Positions 36,545 to 48,677 of a stretch of 64,000 bases of DNA are shown piece by piece. The stretch is from Acephala macrosclerotiorum (taxonomy: Eukaryota > Ascomycota > Leotiomycetes > Helotiales > Mollisiaceae), in assembly GCA_014904845.1 (NCBI GenBank), contig MU119202.1, positions 806,001-870,000 of the forward strand, given 5' to 3'. The notes beneath the pieces are model-generated. The model was not told the DNA's origin. It worked only from the letters and a program-made list of their open reading frames with translations, and made no database searches. Each line of letters opens with the position of its first letter. Position 1 is the first letter of the stretch. Both the position numbers and the translations under genes were made by a program.

Positions 36545-36818
36545 TGACTTCATGTATTATCACCGCTTTTAGCATGCAAATAAGATACCACTCTGTTACA
36601 GACTCTAGGTTGGTCGGGTGACCAATACACTTTCCAGATCTTGTTCATTAGTACGAAAGATCACAAAAGCGGCAGGAAAGAGTCATTTCAATTCCTTCTC
36701 ATATTATTGAGTGGGTATTCCATGTTCATAAGTCATGAAAATCAAAATCCACAGAAAACTCCTAACCCCGCTCATATCCCATGTTTTCTATTCTGCCGTA
36801 AGAGATGCCATCATTCCA

Positions 36819-38515
36819 TCAACGTCTGCTGCCAGCGACCCATTGCAAGATTGGAGATGGAGAGGGTTTCCGCTCATGCTTATGCTTCTTCTCAATCACC
36901 AGCTGAAGTTCGTCATCGTGGTGTTTGTGCCTAGACCTCGACGTCTTTCGTTCCTCGAGTAGTAGGAGGGGCTCTTGTCTTCTGCGTTCCTCGAGTAGGA
37001 GGGGCTCTTGTCTCCTGCGTTCTCTGATCTCTCGAGTGTGAGACCAAAGGAAATCTTGCTCGTATTCTGGCACCCATCGTTTGATGAGGACGTAGTCAGG
37101 GTCCTGAGATTGAGTGTTAGCTCTTGTTCTGCAATTGCTTAAATGTTTCTTACCTGATCGAATTCATAATCAATTCTGTATCGGTTCAAGGTCTCAATGG
37201 ACAGATGGCGCCGGGACATTCTGGTGTATGTTGGCCGAGCAGGATCCACACCCTTGTCCTTCTTGAGCACAACCGCGATTTGTCGTTCGTCCATACCAGA
37301 CCTGCGTAAGTCCTCTTCCATTCTCTTTTCGTATTCCTTCTCCCTCTCCTCCTTCTCCTTTTTCTCCTTCGCTGCCTTCTCAGCCATTTCAGCCTTGTAC
37401 TTCTCGATCGCTGCATCAGCTTCCTTCTTGATACGTGCTTTCTCCTCAGCAGCCTTCTTCTCCTCTATCAACCTCTTCATCTCCATGTCCTTCTTGATTC
37501 GAGCTTCCTCTGCCTCTTTTGCCTTCTCAGCTCTGTATGCTTGAAGCTCCTTCTTAGTAGCTTCGAGCTCGAGGTCCTCCTTCGTCTGAGCGATCTGCTT
37601 CTTGATACGCTTCTCTTCGTCAAGGCGCTCCTTCTCCAATTTGTAGAGCTCGACCTCTCTCTTAGCCTTCTCGACTTCGTATTCATCCCGAGTATGAGCC
37701 ACCCTATATGCCTCCAACTCTCTCCTTATTCTGTCCTGTTCATAATCATCGCGACTGAGCGCCTCACGATATTTCTCCAGCTCCTTTTTTGTCCTCTCGG
37801 CTTCGTACTCACCGCGACTGTGAGCCTCACGGTATTTCTCCAGCTCCCTTTTTGTCTTCTCGGCTTCGTACTCATCGCGAGTGTGAGCCTCGCGATATTT
37901 CTCCAGCTCCCTTTTTGTCTTCTCGGCTTCGTACTCATCGCGAGTGTGAGCCTCGCGATATTTCTCCAGCTCTCTTCTTGTCTTCTCGGCCTCGTACTCA
38001 TCGCGAGTGTGAGCAATCCTGTATGCTTCAAGCTCTCGACGAGCTTTCTCGATCTCATAGTCGTCCCGCTTACGATCATACTTCACTTCATCAACCTCCC
38101 TCCTCAACCTCTCAATCTCCCACTCATCCTTCGCCTCCCTCGGCGCCACAAATGAACTAGCCCTCGATCGCGACCTGTCCCGACGTTCATGATGTCTCGG
38201 GGGAAACGCAAGATAGTCATCATCCTCATAATCATTATAAATACGATTATTGATGATAACTGGCGCAGCAGGAACAGGCGCAGGAGAAGGAGGAGTAGCA
38301 GGTCGATGACGACTCACGGACCTGGATCTGCGGACGGTGGTCACGCCGCTGACGCCAGGAACGAGAAGGCTGCTTCCCTGATCATAGTAAGGGCGTGGTG
38401 CTGGACGATAGCGGTGTTCTGGGTAGACTACCGGTGGGGGGGACGCTCTTCCGCGTCGAACTCGGATGTCGAGTTCATCTTCCTCCTCGTAATCATCTCT
38501 GCGGCGATAGCTCAT
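36819..38515 (-). CDS. Arg/Glu-rich tandem-repeat coiled-coil protein
   Basis: Two exons, 38515-37154 and 37103-36819, give 548 residues. Residues 1-130 are Arg/Pro/Ser-rich and disordered. From about 135 to 420 a highly charged helix carries tandem 21-residue units of the form AHTRDEYEAEKTKRELEKYRE, which should form a coiled coil or single alpha helix. After it, a compact C-terminal block (SGMDERQIAVVLKK, then RPTYTRMSRRHLSIETLNRY and DPDYVLIKRWVPEYEQDFLW) looks conserved and DNA- or protein-binding. A basic tail with a duplicated RRRQEPLLLLEE follows. The splice join YEFDQ-DPDYVLIK is in phase. Such proteins are annotated as hypothetical in many filamentous fungi; function unknown. Confidence 0.8.
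36949..37017. repeat. Two-copy 36/33-bp direct repeat in coding exon
   Basis: Copies at 36949-36984 and 36985-37017 differ by one 3-bp deletion and one substitution. In the protein they give the duplicated Arg-Arg-Gln-Glu-Pro-Leu segment, with three versus four Leu. Reading frame is kept. Confidence 0.75.
37798..38049. repeat. 63-bp tandem repeats encoding 21-residue coiled-coil units
   Basis: The segment CGGCTTCGTACTCATCGCG recurs at 37798, 37861, 37924 and 37987, exactly 63 bp apart, with very few differences. More diverged units flank it at about 37735 and 38050. The unit encodes three heptads, so copy changes keep frame and helix phase. Confidence 0.85.
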
Positions 38516-40261
38516 CTTGAACGAGGCTCGGGATTTTTCGAGGTAGATTGAGTTTTTTTGTTAAGCACCGATGTTCGTAGGGCTGGCCAATAAGTGGCAG
38601 TGAGGAGGTGTTGCTGGGCGTGGGCTCGAGGCTGTCAGCAGGAACCCCGCTTTCTGTCGCTGGGAAGCACCCGGGGCTGTGCTGTGCTTTTTCCTTCGAT
38701 AGGCGATAAGGAGGACGCTCTCCCAATATATCTTCACTGAAATGCGACAACAACTAAAGACGAGACGAAACTGTATGTCGCAAAAAGGCAGTTCGCGATC
38801 TTATCCGTCAGCAGCGAAAGATACAGAAATTGAGATAGAAAGAGGAAGAAAGAGTCGGTGTCAGCAGGAGTGGGCGTGGGCTGATGTCTTAAAGTAGACT
38901 ATTGGAGGGGTCAACAGATGGGCATTACTGTATGGTACGGCAGCAAGCAAGCACTAGCGTGCATCCTACCAGACGCGTTACGCCCACCAGCATCGCTGCC
39001 CTGTGAGCATAGCACAAGACCAGCCACCAGGGTGTGTTGGTGTCCTGGATCTCAAGCTTGTGAGAGCTAGATTCTTGGCCGATGCCGCCGCCATAAGAGG
39101 GTCAGAACCTTACTTGTTTCGAGCTGAAAGACCTGCGGCTGGGGTCGAGAAATTGGCTGCGTTGTTTTACAGCCCTAAAGAACCGCCGTGCATGCTCTCT
39201 GCTGGAATCTTGTGAATCTTGACCCCTCCATAACACATTTTCCAGCCTCTCTGATGGGTGGGCTGGTGGGGAAATTGGGTCGAAGACTACTGCACTGACT
39301 GCAGCGCCTCTTAGAAGTTTAGCGTATATGCTCGTAAATAGAACCTCTAACAGGCCTCCGCATGGTTGGGAAAAAGGGAGGCAATTGTAAGTTTTGGGTT
39401 TGGGTTCATGTCATTACGTCCTAGCTCCCTGCGGAGAGAAAATCCCTATTTCGACTTCGTCGCTTCATGTTGCCCCTCAAACCACGATACTCTTGCAACG
39501 ATAATTGGACACCAGTTTTGATTTCCGGATAGGCTGTCAGATGTAAAAAGACGGAGAGGCGATACGCCCCAGGAGCGGGCCGCATGAAGGAGAAAATCAA
39601 ATCTTACTGCTTCAAGATACGGAACGGCGAACCCTGTGAGATGGTGAAAGGGAAAGCTCGCGCCGCCTTTGTTGGTTTAATGGTTGGTAGGAAATGGCCC
39701 CAACAGGATGGGTACTTGACACGCCCGAAGTTGCTTCGGGAGAGCATCTCGACGGAGTTAGGAGTTGCAATTTGAGTGGGTACAGATGGCTGGAAGGTTC
39801 TGAGGGGGTGATTTCTTGGTTTTTTACGTTGTATTGTGCAGTATGAAAGATCTGGGTGCTTACACATCGTGATATTTGGGGAGATTTCACTTAGACGGAA
39901 TAGGCAACCGTTCAACATGCACTTTCTATAACATTTTCTACCAGATCTTGCTATGGAAGAAAGAAATAGAGTCCGAGTTGATATTTCGCCACTTTTGGGA
40001 ATCAATTCATAATTCATTGCTGTCATTCTTTTAGCTATGCAGCTCGCGACGAGCTGACTCTATCCCTGTCTGTCAACTCTTCAGCCCCCAAAATCGTGAT
40101 CGTGAATGGACGTCTGCCACGATGGCGCACATTCTGGATGAATCATGGTGAAACCTAGAGCCACTCTAAATTTGGCTTTTATTCCTCGCTGCTTTTGAAC
40201 CTCCTGGTGGGTTCTTTGCACACACGCCTTGCTCGTCCCAAATCCTCCTTACTAGATACCT
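38516..40261. other. Intergenic, no gene supported
   Basis: 1.75 kb between the coiled-coil gene start and the prefoldin 1 stop. Frames at 39003-39215, 39584-39775 and 39604-40026 are short, overlap each other on opposite strands and do not resemble proteins I know. Confidence 0.5.
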
Positions 40262-40845
40262 TCATGCACGCCCTGGGCTGTTGAAGATCTGATCGATGTG
40301 GCTCCGACTGTTCTTATGCGTAGTTTCGAGGTACTGGAGTCTCTTCTCGAGGTTCTTGATGTCCGACTTGAGCTCCGATGCCTCGCCCGTCAACCTCTTG
40401 TCGATTTCAGCTGTAGGGCTGAAAACAAACCTGCCAATGGGATGTAAATATCGTTGTCTCGTGACTTGTTTTCTTGGGAGTTGGGCATGATGGTACCCAA
40501 TGACTGGGATAGTGGACTGGAATGGGAAAGAGTTGGAAAACTCACATCTTTCCCACACCCTCATAGACGTTGGTGTCGGATGGAAGTTCTGATACCTCCT
40601 TGGAGGTCAGTTCAAGCTTGCGGATCTCACGTGTCTTGATTCCTATTTGAGATCTGACCATGCTGATCTGTTGTTGAGATTGTATCGCCTGGGTTTCGAT
40701 CTCTTGGACGAGCTGGAGTTTCCATTAGTGTTGCTCAAACCATGAAGACGTGTTACTATGCTGGCGCAAGAGGGGGAGGGGCAACGTTATATTGGAATTT
40801 CGGGCCCAAGCTTACCTTTTGTAATGCCTCGTTTGATATTGACAT
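40262..40845 (-). CDS. PFD1: Prefoldin subunit 1 (beta type)
   Basis: One of four beta subunits of the hexameric prefoldin chaperone that hands nascent actin and tubulin to the CCT chaperonin. Three exons: 40845-40816 (30 bp), 40712-40546 and 40430-40262, giving 121 residues, the typical size. The two long helices are clear: MSISNEALQKLVQEIETQ through QQQISMVRSQIGIKTREIRK, and EIDKRLTGEASELKSDIKNL through LQYLETTHKNSRSHIDQIF. The intervening beta hairpin (VSELPSDTNVYEGVGKMFVF) is split by intron 2, so a naive ORF shows only the second half with a wrong N-terminus. Confidence 0.9.
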
Positions 40846-41737
40846 CTTTGCGATATGAGAGATGTAATATGCGATCGATCGATGGAGTTTTACGACGGGA
40901 GTGGACAATGTCAAGAGGAGTCGCGATGTGTTGTGTTGAAGCTCAAGATATTTTAGAGATCATGTGCTCGTTCCGATAAGACGTCTTATCGATGGAGGGC
41001 TTTATCGATAACGAGCTGTGATTGTCTCGAGGAATGGTACGGATGAAACAGAGTCCTTTCTAGCAAAATGGGACGTCCACCAGTCGATCTCCACGTGGAA
41101 CTACACACAATTCAAGTGTAGCTGATTGTAACGGGGCTGACCTCCGGACTAGCACTCTCACATGCTTCCAAGTCTCTCAATATCGTGAACTTTGAGGTTG
41201 TTCGAGGATCGATGTCTCACTTGACAGGTATCGTTAGAAACCTGGGGAAAGCTCTGTGTGTATAGAAAGGATCTGGAAATGGAATGGAGGCTCTTCCCCC
41301 TCCTGCAAGCATTCAAGCTTTTCTTTGGGGCGAGGCTTTCAGGACAACGCGTGGTTTGGTGTAAAGTAGTCCAGTCCAGTCCAGGTTCCGTTCCGCAGCA
41401 GCCGAAGCTCTCAGGTGGTTGAAGCAGGAGCTGCATAACGTTGCACGCTGGCCAGGGCAGAGACAGGGATTATACCGGAGCCTTTTGTTCCAAACCACTC
41501 GCTAAGCACCAATTTGAAAATCTTCAAGTACAAAGCTCTTTCCTCTCGCAAAAAAATATGTGCCTGCCTGTTAATGTCCAGCAAACTTGCCAGAGGCCGG
41601 GCAGGAGCGTATAAGCGTCACTGGGTGAGGGTTAGAACAACGACGTCAACCATTCTTTGTCATCACAGCAAATATTACATGGGCTCAGGATCTTCTTCGT
41701 ATTTTTCTGCCATTCCACCAGAACATTGAGCGCAAAG
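40846..41737. promoter_or_regulatory. Divergent region PFD1 / ceramidase with GATA palindromes
   Basis: 892 bp between divergent starts. An 18-bp perfect palindrome, CGATAAGACGTCTTATCG, lies at 40974-40991, and a 10-bp palindrome TTATCGATAA at 41002-41011, about 130-165 bp before the PFD1 start codon. Together they carry four CGATAA half-sites, which fit the HGATAR site of fungal GATA factors; the first also centres on GACGTC, the core of ATF/CREB sites. Binding is inference. No gene is supported in the remainder. Confidence 0.5.
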
Positions 41738-42952
41738 ATGGGCTTCACCTTACCACATATCAAGTATCCTTCCCCAAGGCCAGATGAAGGATACTGGCAC
41801 CCAGTGACTTCTACCATCAACTGGTGTGAAGGTGAGTCGAGGTTCAACTCCTGGCAGATCCGGTACTGATGTCGCGAACAGAGGATTATTATTTGACTAT
41901 TTACTCCGCCGAAATCGTCAATACCCTCACCAATCTGCTCTTCATTTACTTGGGTATCAAAGGCATACGAAACTGCTTGAAGTATGAGCACGACAGTGTG
42001 TTCCTAGTGGCATTCATTGGATACCTCCTGGTCGGTAGTGGTTCATTTGCTTTCCATAGCACTTTGAAATGTTAGTCTTCCACATCTCGATTTGCCCATG
42101 CCATTCGCTGACCGTCACAGACCCCATGCAACTGGTGGATGAACTCTCGATGATATACACGGCATGCCTGATGTGCTATGCCACGTTCTCCTTCTCCAAA
42201 TCCCGAGTTGTCCGTCAATTGCTGGGTGGTGGTCTCCTATTCCTGGCAGTCTTCATCACAGTAAGCGCCCAAAAGCACAATTTCACATAGCCAAACCTAA
42301 CATTGGCTCCAGCTTTACTACCACTACCTCCAAGACCCTGTCTTCCACCAAAATGCATTTGCTATTATCACAGCGACGGTTGTGTTCCGAAGTATGTATG
42401 TGATGGAGGTCAACATTCGGCCATCATTGAGGGCAAAGTGGAGGACTGTACCTCCGAAGCCAGAGACAGAGAAAGTTACAGAGGAAGAACGGTTGGCGAA
42501 CGAACAACGGGACAGAGCGATTATCAAGGAGATGTGGATAATGGTCGCATTTGGACTGACGATCTTCCTGGGGGGATTCGGTATTTGGGCATTGGACAAT
42601 CAGTACTGTTCTACAATCCGACGCTGGAGACATGCTGTTGGTCTACCATGGGGCATTTTCTTTGAAGGTCATGGCTGGTGGTCAGTAGTTCACCAACTCT
42701 ATATGATGAAGCTGACTAATGTATCCTAGGCATGTCATGACAGGTATTGGGTCCTACTACTACATCGTATGGGCAGTTTGGCTTCGTCACTGTCTCAACG
42801 AGCGACAAGACGAATATGTGTTGAACTGGCCAAGTTACTGCTTCTCATTTCCTGAGGTCGTCCCTCGGTATGATGTTGGGAAGGGGAGCTGGAGCAGAAA
42901 GGCGCGCTTGAATGGACATTCCAAATTGAGCGAAGAAAGAAAGTCTGTATAG
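41738..42952 (+). CDS. YPC1: Alkaline ceramidase
   Basis: ER membrane enzyme that cleaves (phyto)ceramide to sphingoid base and fatty acid. Five exons: 41738-41831, 41882-42070, 42121-42260, 42313-42680 and 42730-42952, giving 337 residues. The family start YWHPVTSTINWCEEDYYLT carries the conserved Trp and acidic Ca-site residues. Ser and His ligands expected at the zinc site are in GSGSFAFHSTLKYPMQLVDELSM, and the C-terminal His pair in LPWGIFFEGHGWWHVMTG. Seven hydrophobic segments fit the CREST-superfamily fold. All four joins were checked for phase. Yeast has two paralogs (YPC1, YDC1); sequence alone does not decide substrate preference, so the symbol is for the family. Confidence 0.93.
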
Positions 42953-43726
42953 CGTCGGTGTTGATAGACATTGGGAGGCATGGTTTTATTATACCCGTTG
43001 TGTTCAAAGCAGAAGGATAGGATAGAGATTATGCGGATAGCCTTCACCAGGACTAATAACGAAGTCTATGAACTCGCTCGCAACTTAACAGATGATGAAT
43101 GGCAAAAATACCATGATTCAAGAAATGATTCAGTGCAAATCAAATCTTTGTGAAGACTCAATATTGGAGAACATCTTAGAGCATTGAAGCAGAGGGTTCT
43201 CGTATCCAAGGTCCAGGATCCATCTTCGATATGAATTCATAAAGAAAGTGTTTTGATTGAGAAATGCATAAATAGGAGTCTCAAATCAAGCCCTATTCTC
43301 TTTAACCATTGAATTAGAAGACAATACCAAATAATAAGTCAGCCTTATGGATAATATAGCAAGCCTTGCGTAGCCTCGTGGGGGTACTAGTGTGACAAGG
43401 ATGTCTGATCTACTAGCGGCTCGAGCCCCGGGATCTCCAAAATGTTCCTAAGGGACACGCAATACCTACTGTATTCGTATTCCAACAATTCCACTGCGCC
43501 ACTTTTCGCTGGATGAAATTCAGGCGACAATCATACGAGAGGATCCTATCAATCTTCAGATTCTGGATCACCAATTTGATACACATTGATTGAATGCATG
43601 CGCAACACGAATTCATGTCTTGCTAATATATTGTGATGTTCGATCGGGCCTCCAGAGCCACGCGACGCGATCCCTTGAAAGAAACAGGGCGGGGTTTGGT
43701 TTGGTTCTGGATTTCTGGTTCGAACA
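42953..43726. other. Intergenic, no gene seen
   Basis: 774 bp between the ceramidase stop and the TMF/Sgm1-like start. Open frames are 60-75 codons on both strands without protein-like content. Confidence 0.5.
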
Positions 43727-46477
43727 ATGACGGCTCCGGGGAAGCAGGGCTCGAAATGGGGTTCTTATTTTCAGCAGGCGGTTGCGGGTGTTGAGTCTAG
43801 GTTGGATAATTTGCTGGCTGATGGGATTGAAGGAGAACAAGCTCCTGCGGCGACTAAACCTGCAACTCTAGCTCCAGCAACCCCAACCACGAAGTCTCAA
43901 GGTTAGGGTTATTGTTATAGGTCTACGGAGGAAGTCTGCTAACGCGAATTGTAGCTCCGTCTCGGACAGCATCTACGAATAGGACGAACGATCGATTACA
44001 GGAACGATTGGCAAGGGCGGTTGCAGCAAAGAATGCGCAAAAGGCAGAAAGAGCTGACTCTTTGGCATTGTCCTCAGGTGTGCCTTCACGAACAGGCAGT
44101 CCAGCAAATACTAGTGGCAGTCCTCGGGCAAGCATAGAAGTGACGCCAGCTGTGGAAGAGAAAGGTGCTACCAAAGAAGCTTCTCCGCAACCCAGTATCG
44201 ACCCCACCAAAGGAGATATTACAAGTCAAGATGGAGCTTCCGATGCGGGATCACGGACGGCTAGTTTGGATGTCCCACGTCCAGCAGCGACCCAAGAGGA
44301 TCTCAGTGGGGGTATCGCCAAGTCAGACATTGAAGCTCAACCTCGACCGTCGGGAGACTCTGTTCGCTCGAGCTTACCACGAGAGTCTCTTGACATCCTG
44401 AGATCAACATCAACACCTCCTCGATCATCTATGGACATACCTACGAGCGAGCTTCCTGACGTTGGATCAGCAGCAAAGGCACCAGCAGAATACGAAGCGC
44501 AACTGAAACAAATTCAATCCGACTACGAGACATCCGAACTACAACGGCAAGAGGAGATTCATGGCTATATTGAGAGGATTGATGCCTTGCAAGCGAAGCT
44601 ACAATATTTGGCGAAGGAAAGCGCAGAGGCAGCTCGAAAGGCTAGCGGAGCAGCTCCAAGTGGTAGTATGGACAAGAAGCTAGCAGACAAGGAACAACAA
44701 GTTGCTCTGTTAATGGAGGAAGGCCAGCAGCTTTCCAAGAAGGAGCTTGCACATCTCACTACCATCAAGAAGTTAAGGGCTAAGATCCAGGAGGATGCCA
44801 AGGAGGTTGCAGAAGCAAAGAGGAAACAGGAGAAAGCTGAAAAGGATGTCGTGATCATTACGGAACGATTGAGGAGGTCTGAGAACACTGAGAAACGGTT
44901 GACTGAAAGTCAGAAGGCCGTGTCACAACTCCAGAAGGAAGTCCAGGCACTCAAGTCAGAAAATGATTCGAAAGATGCTACTATTGCGGACCTAAAGCTT
45001 CAATTGGAAGACGCAGTTGCGCAACAGAACTCAGCGGAAATCAAGGCGGCTCGGGACGACCTCGAATTTGAGAAGAAGCGTTGCGCAGAACTCCAGGATG
45101 ATATTGCAAATCTCAGAATCGAGAAGAACTTGGTAGCCGATAGAGGTCAGGCTCAAATCAAGGACCTAAGAGAGAAGATGGATAAGGAAGTTGAGCGGGC
45201 AAGGCTAGCTGAGATGGAGATGAAGAATGAGCAGCATATGCTGGAAAGCAAGCTTGAAGTCATGAGAGCAAGAGCCGAAGAAGTGTCGTCTGGCGCGACT
45301 GGTGATGCTCGAGCAAAACTTCTTCGACAGATTGAGACCCTTCAGACACAATACGCTGTTGCAAGTGAGAATTGGCAGGGTATGGAAGCTTCACTCAGAG
45401 CTAGGGCGACTAGTCTTGAGAAGGAGAGGGATGAGGCTACTAAGAGGGAAGCTGATATCCGGCGAAAGGCGAGAGAAGTGGTAAGCCATTTCCAGCATTT
45501 AGTTGCAAGTTTTATCTAACATCGCACAGAGCCTGAAGGCTAAACGGAATGAGGATGAACTAGAAGAAGCTAGGTCAAAAGTACCAAGCTTCCAACAAGA
45601 GCTCGCTGAGCACAAAGCAAAACTTGCAAGCCTACAGCAGCGTGCCGAAAAGGCGGAAGCAGCGCTGGTGGAAGCAAAAGCTTCGTTCGAGCAGGAGAAA
45701 CAGGCTTGGAAAGCAGAGATGCAGAATCGTGTCGAGGAGGAGAAACAGAAATGGCACGAAGACATACCAAGCACACCCTCATACGGCTACAATCGAGCTG
45801 AGTCACCAGTAGCATCATCTCGACGAGGTCTCACAACCGAATTCCTTGGTTTGCAGAACCTGCAAATTCGACGAGCTTCTGCTCGCTCTATCAACAACGA
45901 CGCTCCTGCACCTACCACAACAAGTTTCCTAAACCGTCGACCATCTGTCCAACCGCTAGCTCGATCATCTAGTAACGGTACACCCACTAGACAAGAATCA
46001 ATGCAATCCCTGAGGACAAATGGAGAGAACTCCGATGCAATTTCCATGCATACAGACCACGACGACTTCTTCAACGACAACCAATCTCCCTCATCCCCTC
46101 ACCAAACAATCAACGACATGATCTCCGTCTCCACAGCAGCAGCCGGTCCCACAGTCCAACTCGTAGAGCGCATGAGCTCCGCCGTCCGCCGGCTCGAAAG
46201 CGAAAAAGTCGCCACAAAAGAAGATCTAGCGCGTCTCTCTGCTCAACGCGACGAAGCAAGAGCTGAAATTGTCTCGCTGATGAGAGAAGTAGAGATGAAG
46301 AGAACGGCGGATGCAAGAGTGTCGGAGTTAGAAGCTGAAGTCAAGGATTTGAATAAGAGGTATCAGACTACGTTAGAGATGTTGGGGGAGAAGAGCGAGA
46401 AGGTTGATGAGTTGAAGAGTGATATTGATGATATTAAGGCGATGTATAGGGAGTTGGTAGAGAGGACTGTTAAGTGA
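43727..46477 (+). CDS. SGM1: Golgin of the TMF1/Sgm1 family
   Basis: Golgi-associated coiled-coil tether that binds Rab6/Ypt6 through its C-terminal region. Three exons: 43727-43901, 43955-45480 and 45530-46477, giving 882 residues. The N-terminus (SKWGSYFQQAVAGVESRLDNLL) is the short amphipathic motif usual in this family. A disordered Ser/Pro-rich stretch runs to about residue 230. Long coiled coil fills about 240-690, including the TMF DNA-binding-named segment (EQQVALLMEEGQQLSKKELA and the helix after it). After another disordered stretch, the TMF TATA-binding-named domain lies at about 770-880 (PTVQLVERMSSAVRRLESEK and on). Those domain names are historical; the protein is a vesicle tether. 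Confidence 0.88.
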
Positions 46478-46821
46478 GGAACGTTGCAGGTGTGGAGCGA
46501 GCATAACATTCATACGGGAGGACTCATTTTCAGTCCTCTTTACGGGGTACGGGAAGGTTTGAGAGAAAGTCGAGACAAGATAGTCTAGAGGTTTGAAGAG
46601 GCATTTATGATCATGAAGCACAAGATGAGATGGCGTTGGGAGAGAATGGGCATTATTGGCGCTTCATTTCAGACATCAACTTGCAAAGAGAATACTGTAA
46701 GATTAGGGGTATTGGATTGAATTTACACATTCTCATACAATTTCCCAGGCATTCGTTCCTTGCCATCTTGCGCCGTACGCCTTCAAATGCATGATTGAGC
46801 CATTTCCTTTCAGGCTACAGA
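46478..46821. other. 3' intergenic between convergent genes
   Basis: 344 bp between the golgin and PRP46 stops. A small inverted CAGTCCTCTTTACGG/…AGAGGACTG-like pairing is visible around the golgin stop, but nothing I would call a gene. Confidence 0.4.
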
Positions 46822-48270
46822 TCAAAACTTTTGTCTACCTAATGTTGGCTTCCACTCCAGAGGATGCGTTTCTGGAGTTGCGGTCTCGTCTTGCTTCCAC
46901 ACCTTGATCGTCTTATCTGCTTCACCACAGATCAAACGAAGACCAGTCTTATCGTACGTAGAAGTAAAGATTCCCGATTCGGCATCCAGGGAACCGGGCT
47001 GAGCGGTTGTATCTAGCGCCTGGAATCTGTGACCTGATTTCCAGTCCCAGAAGCTCATAGATCCATTGTCTCCACCAGAAAACATGACGTTGTCCTCGTT
47101 GACGGACAGAGTATTGATGATAGCATTCTGGCCTTCGAAATTCTGCATGAATGCTCCTTCGGGACATTTCCATTGCTTGATGCTGCCAGTGCTTCCACTT
47201 GCAAATGTGAACTCTTTTGGATGGATGGCTAAGGCCCGGACGCCTTTCTTGTGGTGCGTCAGAACTCCCATTGTCTTTCCTGCTGCAAGATCCCATAATC
47301 GGACAGTCGAGTCCAAGGATGAGGTGATGACTTGTGGATCTGCTTCTTGGCACTTGACATCGGAGACAGTGCCCTTGTGTCCTGATAAAACGTGAATGTT
47401 GCTTCTTGTCCGCATATCCCATACTCTGGCCACACCATCACGTCCTCCTGTGACCAATACATCCAGTGTCGGGTGAAGCGACAAAGTGTAAACACCACTC
47501 AAATGTCCGTGATAATGTCTGATAACCTTATTCGTTTCCAAGTCCCAGCACTTAACCATCTTATCCTCACCGCAAGAGAAAAGATACGGATGCCGTGGCG
47601 AAACAGCAAGACCTCTCACCGTCGAAATATGTCCCGTCAAAGTCAATCGCAGAGATCCCGTCGCCAGATCCCAAATCTTAATCGTCCTGTCTCCAGCTCC
47701 ACTCGCAAACCACTTATTCTCCGGCTCAACGGCCAACGCTCTAACCCATCCCAAATGACCAGAAATAACACGCATCAACTTCCAAGGAGCATGCCACTCC
47801 GGCTTAACCTGCACAACCGTCTGCTTGCGCACCAAACTCGAAGATGGCAGGTTCTTCTGCGCCGTCGGCCCATTGGCATTTGGCGGCAATCCATCTCCAG
47901 GTCCTGGCCGTCGAATAGTCAACGCTGTAGATGTGCCTTCATTCTTCGACACCACGCCCTCAATCAACTTCGTCGTTCTCGCGTCCGCTTCTGTAGACTC
48001 TGTCGACGACGAAGTCTTCGCCTTCTTCCTCCCACTTGCGGCACTCGCTACTTTCGCAGCTAATGCTGGCGGTAACTCGCGGACATGGTCGTATTCGGAG
48101 CGTATTCGTGCTGCTATTCCAAGTCTGTCTGCGGCTTCGGTGAAGTCGTCTTGTTTTTCTGAATGGCCTTCTGTGAAGAGAGCTCGCGATCGCTTGGCGT
48201 TTTCTTTTATGAGGCCTTGGAGATGCTCGATCTGGGAGTCTTGATCGTGCGCGGCGACCGCGGTAGCCAT
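46822..48270 (-). CDS. PRP46: Pre-mRNA-splicing WD40 protein Prp46/PLRG1
   Basis: WD40 subunit of the Prp19-associated (NTC/NTR) complex needed for spliceosome activation. Intronless, 482 residues, in line with the family. The N-terminal 150 residues are helical then Ser/Thr-rich. The conserved bridge [20 protein letters not shown] opens seven WD repeats: [60 protein letters not shown], then four more ending [20 protein letters not shown]. The C-terminus is [15 protein letters not shown], the usual family ending. The start is the first Met of the frame. Divergent from NAS6. Confidence 0.95.
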   Translation of the reverse strand: MATAVAAHDQDSQIEHLQGLIKENAKRSRALFTEGHSEKQDDFTEAADRLGIAARIRSEYDHVRELPPALAAKVASAASGRKKAKTSSSTESTEADARTTKLIEGVVSKNEGTSTALTIRRPGPGDGLPPNANGPTAQKNLPSSSLVRKQTVVQVKPEWHAPWKLMRVISGHLGWVRALAVEPENKWFASGAGDRTIKIWDLATGSLRLTLTGHISTVRGLAVSPRHPYLFSCGEDKMVKCWDLETNKVIRHYHGHLSGVYTLSLHPTLDVLVTGGRDGVARVWDMRTRSNIHVLSGHKGTVSDVKCQEADPQVITSSLDSTVRLWDLAAGKTMGVLTHHKKGVRALAIHPKEFTFASGSTGSIKQWKCPEGAFMQNFEGQNAIINTLSVNEDNVMFSGGDNGSMSFWDWKSGHRFQALDTTAQPGSLDAESGIFTSTYDKTGLRLICGEADKTIKVWKQDETATPETHPLEWKPTLGRQKF

Positions 48271-48677
48271 TCTTGCGACAGTATTGAGGGGAGAGTGGGA
48301 GATGTGTGGAGAGTGAAGCTCAAGGACTTAAGTCGTAGCCTCGCGATCAAGTCAACTCAAAATTGCGCGCTAGTCTCTTTTGCGTAAATCTCCAGCCGTC
48401 TCGTCTCCACGTGATCCTCCTCTTTCCAAACCCAAATGTCCCAAATCTTTTCGGAAGCTGCCTTCTTCAACATTACTTGTACTCTTTCCGAACTTTATGA
48501 TCATACTTGGTCCCATAAAGTGACAAGAACAACGCAGCTCTGTGCCTCAGGTATCAACCCTAGGCTACCTTGACCACGAATACATCTTGAGACTTTGATA
48601 TCTCATCAGCTTTTCACGAAGAGTCCTTCTCATTTTAGCTTCTTCTTCTTCTTCTTCTTCTTCTGAATCTATTGAGA
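48271..48677. promoter_or_regulatory. Divergent promoter, PRP46 / NAS6
   Basis: 407 bp between divergent starts. Its NAS6 end holds a CTT microsatellite. The yeast proteasome element GGTGGCAAA is not seen. A CCACGTGATC E-box-like sequence lies at about 48409. Confidence 0.45.
48639..48664. repeat. CTT trinucleotide microsatellite in NAS6 leader
   Basis: An uninterrupted run of CTT units ends about 13 bp before the NAS6 start codon, so it probably lies in the 5' UTR or core promoter. Confidence 0.8.

Noticed and set aside
37541..38155. Plus-strand 204-codon open frame
   Set aside because: It is antisense to the 63-bp coiled-coil repeats and merely mirrors them (Leu/Phe/Ser repeats).
39584..40026. 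Overlapping frames on both strands
   Set aside because: Mutually antisense, under 141 codons, no recognisable domain or splice context.
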